Shown: positions 7,151 through 10,958 of the stretch, piece after piece
Numbering within the stretch: the first letter of the stretch is position 1
Layout of the letters: every line of letters starts with the position of its first letter
The notes under the pieces: model-generated
What the model saw: only the letters and a program-made list of their open reading frames with translations
Told to the model about the DNA's origin: nothing
Database searches by the model: none
NCBI GenBank assembly: GCA_021784995.1
Contig: JAJYHA010000358.1
Coordinates: 1-10,958 of the forward strand
Direction: 5' to 3'
Source: Myxococcales bacterium
Lineage (GTDB): Bacteria; Myxococcota; Myxococcia; Myxococcales; Anaeromyxobacteraceae
DNA: 10,958 nt
Made by a program: the position numbers and the translations under genes

Positions 7151-7639
7151 ATGACCCTCTGCCCCCAGCTCAGGCACCTCGGAGCCGAGCACGCGCGCTG
7201 GCAGGCGCGGATCGCGGCGTGGGCGGGCGAGGAGGAGGCGACGCGCTGCGCACGCCTGACGGCGCTGTGGGAGGAGGAGATCCTCCCCCACTGCCGCGCG
7301 GAGGAGGACGTCCTGCTGCCGGAGCTGGCGGCGCGCCTCTCCGAGGCCGACGCGGCGGTCGTCTTCACGATGGGCGACCACGTCGTGCTCCGGCGCCTGG
7401 CCCGGGATCTGCGCGCCGCGGAGGGCGAGGAGCGCCGGGCGGCGCGCGAGGCGCTCGAGCTCAAGCTCGTCGAGCACGCGCGCTTCGAGGAGCGGACGCT
7501 CTTCCCCGCGCTCCAGGGTGCCCTCGGCTGCGACCGCATCGCGGGGCTCGCCGATGAGATCGCGCGGCGCTCGCTACCTCCCGCGCGGCCCGCTCCGGCG
7601 CGCGCCCGTCCGGCGGGCGGGCGGAGGCGCCGCGGCTGA
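7151..7639 (+). CDS. Hemerythrin-like HHE-domain protein
   Basis: A 162-residue, mostly helical protein. The di-iron ligand pattern of the hemerythrin HHE fold is visible: His14 (AEHARW), His47 and Glu51 (HCRAE), His77 (MGDHVVL), His109 and Glu113 (HARFE). Two HxxxE motifs at the expected places suggest a working di-iron site able to bind O2, NO or another small oxidant or to store iron. Residues 141-162 are a basic Pro/Ala/Arg tail with no recognisable fold. The ATG at 7151 has GGAG six bases upstream and lies 11 bp after the YceI stop, so the two are probably co-transcribed and co-regulated. The substrate and partner are not shown by the sequence. Confidence 0.92.
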   Translation: MTLCPQLRHLGAEHARWQARIAAWAGEEEATRCARLTALWEEEILPHCRAEEDVLLPELAARLSEADAAVVFTMGDHVVLRRLARDLRAAEGEERRAAREALELKLVEHARFEERTLFPALQGALGCDRIAGLADEIARRSLPPARPAPARARPAGGRRRRG

Positions 7640-7694
7640 GCGGCCAGGGCCCTGCCACCCGCGCCGGCGCGGGGCGGCACGGGACGGTCGCCCT

Positions 7695-7722
7695 CCGCGC
7701 GAGGTCTCGCGTGGGAATTTTC
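7695..7722 (+). terminator. Hairpin plus T-run after the hemerythrin gene
   Basis: CCGCGCGAG-gt-CTCGCGTGG (7695-7714) folds into a near-perfect stem with one G-U pair, followed by GAATTTT (to 7721). This resembles a factor-independent terminator with a short T-run. The 94-bp spacer also holds perfect palindromes CAGGGCCCTG (7645-7654) and CCCGCGCCGGCGCGGG (7658-7673). Confidence 0.5.
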
Positions 7723-7733
7723 GTGCGCGGTCC

Positions 7734-7907
7734 GTGCTCCTGCGCTATGACTTCACGGGGGATCCGCTCGTGCCCGCCCGTATCCACGGCGCCAGTCCGC
7801 CGGGGCGCGAGGTGGCGGCGGCGCCGGTCCCCGACCCGGAGAGTTCGGCCGGCGACGGCCTGAAGGAAGCGCACTCCGGCTCCGCGACGCAGGGGGTCCC
7901 AGCTTGA
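7734..7907 (+). CDS. Possible small hypothetical protein
   Basis: An open frame from a GTG at 7734 encodes about 57 residues (starting VLLRYDFTGDPLVPARIHG and ending GSATQGVPA). Third positions are mostly G/C, and its stop overlaps the TTG start of the next small gene as TTGA, which hints at translational coupling. No clear ribosome site precedes it, no family is recognisable, and the frame is open far upstream across the terminator hairpin, so the true start is unknown. It may instead be untranslated leader. Confidence 0.25.
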   Translation: MLLRYDFTGDPLVPARIHGASPPGREVAAAPVPDPESSAGDGLKEAHSGSATQGVPA

Positions 7908-8209
7908 ACAGGGAACATCACGAGAACCACCGGGGCGATCGGCACGGCCGCGGGCGCCCGCGGCAGGATCGCAAGCACGGGCTGAAGCCCATGCCGCTCA
8001 CCGAGGAGGGCTTCCCGGCCGCGACGCCGGAGATGCCGCGGCCCTCGCCGGTCGTCTCCGTGTCGGACCAGAGCCGGGCCCGCTATCCTTGGCTCCCCGC
8101 GCGCGTGATCGCCGGGAGCGTCTGGCGTGGACCGGATCGGATCCGCGTCCGGATCGACGAGGTGGGCACTGCCCTCCCCTGGCGCTGCGAGGCCGTCCGC
8201 GTCGCCTGA
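7904..8209 (+). CDS. Small hypothetical protein with basic N-terminus
   Basis: A 101-residue protein from a TTG at 7904, preceded by AGGGGG. Residues 1-28 are rich in His, Arg and Asn, with no hydrophobic stretch. The remainder (LTEEGFPAATPEMPRPSPVVSV, then ARYPWLPARVIAGSVWRGPDRIRVRIDEVG) looks like a small mostly-beta domain ending WRCEAVRVA. I do not recognise the family. Third positions are consistently G/C, which supports coding. The stop lies 3 bp from the convergent crcB stop, the tight packing expected of a real gene. The exact start is uncertain. Confidence 0.5.
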   Translation: MNREHHENHRGDRHGRGRPRQDRKHGLKPMPLTEEGFPAATPEMPRPSPVVSVSDQSRARYPWLPARVIAGSVWRGPDRIRVRIDEVGTALPWRCEAVRVA

Positions 8210-8212
8210 CGT

Positions 8213-8614
8213 TCAGGAGGCGATCCCGAAGACGGTCCTGGCGAGGAGGCGCGCCGTCAGGACCCCGAGCACGCCCGCCACCAGGCAGCCGACGACGGTG
8301 ACCCCCACGTTGACGAGGGCCAGGCTCCACGCCCCGTCCTCGGCCAGCCGGAGCGTCTCGTAGTTGAAGGACGAGTAGGTGGTGTAGCCGCCCATCATCC
8401 CCGTCGTGAGGAACATCCGGACGCCCGGGGTGATCGTGCCGGTCGAGAGCGACAGCTCCATGACGACCGCGATGAGGAACGAGCCGGTCACGTTGATGAG
8501 GATCGTCCCACGCGGGAAGTCCGGGCCGAATGCCTGGGCCACCCAGGTGGCGACCAGGTAGCGCGCACCGGTTCCGATGGCGCCGCCGAGGCAGATGTAA
8601 AGGAATCTCCCCAA
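8213..8614 (-). CDS. crcB: Fluoride ion channel CrcB/Fluc
   Basis: A 133-residue membrane protein with four hydrophobic helices, the normal size for Fluc, which works as an antiparallel dimer exporting fluoride from the cytoplasm. Conserved features are LGGAIGTGARY (9-19), GTILINVTGSF with Asn41, and GGYTTYSSFNYE (76-87). The last contains the break in helix 3 that binds Na+ and the aromatic pair lining the pore; here the first is Tyr80 rather than the usual Phe and the second is Phe83. I chose the TTG at 8614 because GGAGGAGA lies just upstream and the protein then begins where Fluc proteins normally do. A GTG at 8632 adds six residues but has no ribosome site. Expression should be fluoride-controlled through the riboswitch in the leader. 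A divergent DUF190/CBS gene is nearby. Confidence 0.95.
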   Translation of the reverse strand: MGRFLYICLGGAIGTGARYLVATWVAQAFGPDFPRGTILINVTGSFLIAVVMELSLSTGTITPGVRMFLTTGMMGGYTTYSSFNYETLRLAEDGAWSLALVNVGVTVVGCLVAGVLGVLTARLLARTVFGIAS

Positions 8615-8615
8615 G

Positions 8616-8623
8616 TCTCCTCC
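8616..8623 (-). promoter_or_regulatory. Ribosome binding site deciding the crcB TTG start
   Basis: On the minus strand, GGAGGAGA is followed by one base and then the TTG at 8614, so GGAGG lies four bases from the start. It lies inside the reading frame that would start at the GTG at 8632, so that GTG is unlikely to be the main start. Confidence 0.6.
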
Positions 8624-8656
8624 TCGGAGCACCGGGCGAGCTGCCTCTGGCGGGAG

Positions 8657-8686
8657 CTCCTGCCGGCGCGATGCACCCTGCAGGAG
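8657..8686 (-). promoter_or_regulatory. Riboswitch expression-platform hairpin
   Basis: On the minus strand, CTCCTGC (8686-8680) can pair with GCAGGAG (8663-8657) across a 16-base loop. The first arm overlaps the aptamer's GACUCC pseudoknot strand, so the two structures exclude each other, as in other crcB riboswitches. There is no U-run after it, so it is not a classic terminator. Confidence 0.5.
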
Positions 8687-8735
8687 TCATTGGCCGCCCT
8701 CTCGGACGGCGGTTTCGGCGGACTCCACCGCCCTC
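8676..8735 (-). promoter_or_regulatory. Fluoride riboswitch (crcB motif) in the crcB leader
   Basis: Read on the minus strand, the aptamer starts with a GGCG (8732-8729) / CGCC (8720-8717) stem whose loop holds GGAGUC. After GAAAC comes a second stem, GCCGUCC (8710-8704) / GGGCGGC (8699-8693), capped by GAGA. Then follows CAAUGACUCCUGC, containing GACUCC (8688-8683), which pairs with the loop GGAGUC as a six-base pseudoknot. Order, joints and the near-invariant AAUGACUCCU match the crcB motif of the Bacillus cereus type. It senses fluoride and switches on the downstream fluoride channel. One change from the usual GAUGG is GGUGG. Confidence 0.9.
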
Positions 8736-8859
8736 GTGTGGACGCGGGAACGGTACTCGTCCTCCACGACGGTCGCAACGAGGGCGTCGCGCCCCGCCTG
8801 GGGCGATACGGCGCAGCGCCGGTGGGCCCGCGGCGTCATAGGATGGAGCGGGGGCTGCG

Positions 8860-10155
8860 ATGGCGCTCGACGTCGTCGGAAAGGCCAGGCGAGTCCGGAT
8901 CTATCTGGGCGAGGACGCACGGATCGGCCGCAGCCCGGCGCCGGAGGCCATCCTCGAGTACCTCCGCGGCGAGCGGGCCCAGGGCGCGACCGTGCTGCGG
9001 GGTTCGAGCGGCTTCGGCGCCACGGGGCAGATCCACTCCCTGCGCCTGGTGGACGTCGCGCAGCACCTCCCCGTCGTCGTCGAGTGGATCGACCGCCCGG
9101 AGGTGATCGAGCGCCTGCTCCCGCGGGTGAAGCAGCTGGCGCCGGGCGCGCTCATCACGGTGGACGACACGGAGATCGTCAGCTGCGAGGCGCACCCGGT
9201 CCGCGACGTCCCGGGTGCCGTGCCGGTGCGCGACGTGATGACCCGCGAGCTGAAGGTCGCGGCACCCGAGACGACCGTCCGCGCGCTCGCCGAGTCCATG
9301 CTCGGTCAGCCGTTCGGCGCCGTGCCGGTCGTCCGCGACGGCGTGCCGATCGGGATCGTCACCAGCGGGGACCTCGTCCGCAAGGGCGGCATGGGCGTGC
9401 GGCTCGACCTCCTGCGCGGCCTCGATGGGCCGGAGGTGCACGCGGCGCTGGAGCGCCTCTCCGACACGAAGCTCACCGCGGCGGCCGTGATGACCGCTCC
9501 CCCGGTCACGGTCCTCGCGTCCACGCCCCTTCCCGAGGTGGCCGCGCTCATGAGCCGGCGCCGCCTGAAGCGCCTGCCGGTGGTGGACGCCGGCGGCAGG
9601 CTCGCGGGCGTCGTCAGCCGCATCGACCTGCTCCGGGCGGCCGCGGGCGGCCTGGCCGGGGCCCCCCCCACGCCGCGCGCGCTGGGCCTCGCCGCCGACG
9701 CGCCGCTCTCGAGCGTCATGCGCCGCGAGGTGCCGGTGGTGCACCCGGAGACGCCGCTCCCGGAGGTGTTCCAGGCCGTGATCGCGACGCGGCTCAACCG
9801 CGCCCTGGTCGTGGACGCGGAGCGGCGCGTGGTCGGGGTCGTGACCGACGCCGAGCTGCTCGATCGCGTCACGCCGGCGCTCCGCGAGGGCGCGCTGCAC
9901 GCGCTCGTGCGGCGCCTCCCCTTCGCGCACCTGGAGCGCGGGGACCCGTCGGCCGCGCAGCACGCCCGCGCGCGGACGGCGGCGGAGCTGATGTCCGGCG
10001 CGTTCGCCACGGTGCGCGAGGAGGCCCCACTGGGCGAGGCCGTCGCGCTGATGCTGGAGGGCCGGCACAAGATCCTGGCAGTCACCGACGCCGCCGGCCG
10101 CCTGGCGGGCGTCGTCGACCGGGCCGACCTGCTCCAGGGCCTCGCGCCTGCCTGA
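8860..10155 (+). CDS. DUF190 (PII-like) domain fused to four CBS domains
   Basis: A 431-residue soluble protein. Residues about 8-108 are a complete DUF190 domain: RVRIYLGEDARIGRSPAPEAI, GATVLRGSSGFGATGQIHS, LPVVVEWIDRPEVI, and ALITVDDTEIV. DUF190 has a PII-like ferredoxin fold and commonly neighbours crcB. Four CBS domains follow at about 121-180 (VRDVMTRELKVAAPETTV), 205-262, 281-340 and 373-428, each with the AxxxM...PVVD...GVV pattern; these make two Bateman modules that usually bind adenine nucleotides. It is probably a cytoplasmic nucleotide-responsive regulator, but its target is not known. The ATG at 8860 is preceded by GGGGG at suitable distance. It is divergent from crcB across 245 bp, and the fluoride aptamer in that spacer reads the other way, so it does not lie in this gene's leader. 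Confidence 0.93.
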   Translation: MALDVVGKARRVRIYLGEDARIGRSPAPEAILEYLRGERAQGATVLRGSSGFGATGQIHSLRLVDVAQHLPVVVEWIDRPEVIERLLPRVKQLAPGALITVDDTEIVSCEAHPVRDVPGAVPVRDVMTRELKVAAPETTVRALAESMLGQPFGAVPVVRDGVPIGIVTSGDLVRKGGMGVRLDLLRGLDGPEVHAALERLSDTKLTAAAVMTAPPVTVLASTPLPEVAALMSRRRLKRLPVVDAGGRLAGVVSRIDLLRAAAGGLAGAPPTPRALGLAADAPLSSVMRREVPVVHPETPLPEVFQAVIATRLNRALVVDAERRVVGVVTDAELLDRVTPALREGALHALVRRLPFAHLERGDPSAAQHARARTAAELMSGAFATVREEAPLGEAVALMLEGRHKILAVTDAAGRLAGVVDRADLLQGLAPA

Positions 10156-10175
10156 TCGGCGCGCCGCGGGGCCGC

Positions 10176-10208
10176 CGCCGCCCTCCGCCGCGTGGCCGGA
10201 GGGCGGCG
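10176..10208. terminator. Strong hairpin between convergent genes
   Basis: CGCCGCCCTCCG (10176-10187) and CGGAGGGCGGCG (10197-10208) form a perfect 12-bp stem with a 9-base loop, 20 bp after the CBS gene stop and 8 bp before the stop of the minus-strand gene. No T-run is present on either side, so it may act as a bidirectional block or mRNA end-stabiliser rather than a classic factor-independent terminator. Confidence 0.6.
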
Positions 10209-10216
10209 CGGGCGCG

Positions 10217-10958
10217 CTACTGGATCGCGCCGCTCGAGGCGTTCAGCTGGGTGACGAGCGCCTGCACGTCGGCGAGCGTCACGCCCGAGCGGTTCATCGA
10301 GGAGCCGACGAAGGCCGACATGGCGGCGGCGAGCCCGGATGTACCGGCCGTCGCCGACATCATGGTGGTGGAGCCGCCCATCATGCCGCCCGTGCCGCCC
10401 ATGCCGGTCATCGTGATGGCGGTGCTCCCCATGAGCCCGTTCATGACGCCGTCCGTCGCGTCCTTCATCATGGCGGTGACCACGCCGGACGACGCCGTCA
10501 TCCCGATGCTCTTCGCATACTGGGACATGGCGGCGATCGCCATCCCGTGGTCCTTCGCGCTCGTGGTGGCCGAGGCGCCGGAGCCGGTGCTGGCCGGATC
10601 GATCGGAGGCGCCATGAGGATGTCGCCTGCGTCGAAGTAGTTCCCCACCGCCGCGTTCGCGGCGGCGACGTTCGCCGCCGTCATCCCGCCCGTCATGGCC
10701 TGGGCGCGCGCCTGGGCCATCGAGGTGAGCGGCGTCACCTGGACGCCCGAGAGCGTCGCGCCCGCGGTGAAGGAGGGGATGGCGCTCGTCAGCACGTCGC
10801 CGGCCGCCATCGCCACGGTGCTGCCGGTGGCCTCGTCGACGTAGGTGCCGCCGGCCACCTGCAGCATCACGCTCCCGGCGTAAGCGCCGAGCGGGAGCGT
10901 GAAGGCGCCGCCGGCGCCCAGAGCCGCCGCGGCGAGCTGCGGTCCCATGGCGCCGCCG
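10217..10958 (-). CDS. C-terminal part of a Met-rich, probably exported protein (5' end beyond window)
   Basis: The minus-strand frame is open to the right edge, so at least 247 residues of a longer protein are seen; an ATG at 10948 exists but lacks a ribosome site in the visible 10 bases. The first part (GAFTLPLGAYAGSVMLQVAGGTYVDEATG) resembles a small beta domain common in large surface or lipoprotein-like proteins, followed by TPLTSMAQARAQAMTGGMTAANVAAANAAV. The last third has 15 Met in 83 residues (GGTGGMMGGSTTMM and similar), with almost no charge, ending GVTLADVQALVTQLNASSGAIQ. Composition suggests an extracytoplasmic protein. No catalytic motif is visible, and I do not recognise a function. 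The stop is 61 bp from the convergent CBS gene. Confidence 0.75.
   Translation of the reverse strand, partial: GGAMGPQLAAAALGAGGAFTLPLGAYAGSVMLQVAGGTYVDEATGSTVAMAAGDVLTSAIPSFTAGATLSGVQVTPLTSMAQARAQAMTGGMTAANVAAANAAVGNYFDAGDILMAPPIDPASTGSGASATTSAKDHGMAIAAMSQYAKSIGMTASSGVVTAMMKDATDGVMNGLMGSTAITMTGMGGTGGMMGGSTTMMSATAGTSGLAAAMSAFVGSSMNRSGVTLADVQALVTQLNASSGAIQ

Noticed and set aside
8736..10640. A 634-codon plus-strand frame overlapping the DUF190-CBS gene and continuing into the Met-rich gene
   Set aside because: The DUF190-CBS frame has recognisable domains, while this frame is Arg/Pro/Gly-rich shadow sequence that crosses the strong hairpin at 10176-10208.
1..10958. CRISPR array, tRNA/rRNA genes, insertion sequences or attachment sites
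   Set aside because: I saw no regularly spaced repeats, no tRNA-like cloverleaf, no transposase or integrase frame and no terminal inverted repeats.

Overview
This is a very GC-rich stretch (by eye about 70% or more, with nearly every coding third position G or C), tightly packed with genes, no tRNA or rRNA and no mobile element. The composition, a XylR/DmpR-type sigma-54 activator, a probable selenoprotein and a Met-rich secreted protein of a kind I associate with proteobacteria and myxobacteria suggest a deltaproteobacterial/Myxococcota-like bacterium (Anaeromyxobacter-like is my guess). The sequence alone does not prove this.

Layout. (1) Positions 1-4128, minus strand: an MFS transporter, then a HlyD-type membrane fusion protein whose stop overlaps by 4 bp the start of a tandem-ATPase ABC protein (RbbA/YhiH type) that runs off the left edge; the last two are an efflux pair. 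(2) 4323-4814, plus strand: an OsmC/Ohr-family peroxidase-like gene. It has an in-frame TGA exactly where the family has its first redox cysteine, and a hairpin that fits the bacterial SECIS pattern begins shortly after it. Read through, it is a complete 163-residue selenoprotein; a conventional gene caller would split it in two or call it a pseudogene. (3) 4762-6402, minus strand: a sigma-54 activator with an aromatic-sensing XylR_N/V4R input domain, convergent with and overlapping the 3' end of the OsmC gene. (4) 6591-7639, plus strand: a YceI-family gene and a hemerythrin-like gene in an operon, with a good -24/-12 promoter upstream, divergent from the activator. (5) 7734-8209, plus strand: one or two small unknown genes. 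(6) 8213-10155: a fluoride module, with crcB (Fluc channel) on the minus strand behind a clear fluoride riboswitch and, divergently, a DUF190-plus-four-CBS-domain protein, a family often found beside crcB. (7) 10217-end, minus strand: the C-terminal part of a Met-rich, probably exported protein of unknown function, separated from the CBS gene by a strong 12-bp hairpin.

The most notable items are the selenocysteine OsmC with its SECIS-like hairpin, the fluoride riboswitch-crcB-DUF190/CBS arrangement, and the sigma-54 promoter that suggests an aromatic-type sensor drives a YceI-hemerythrin pair.
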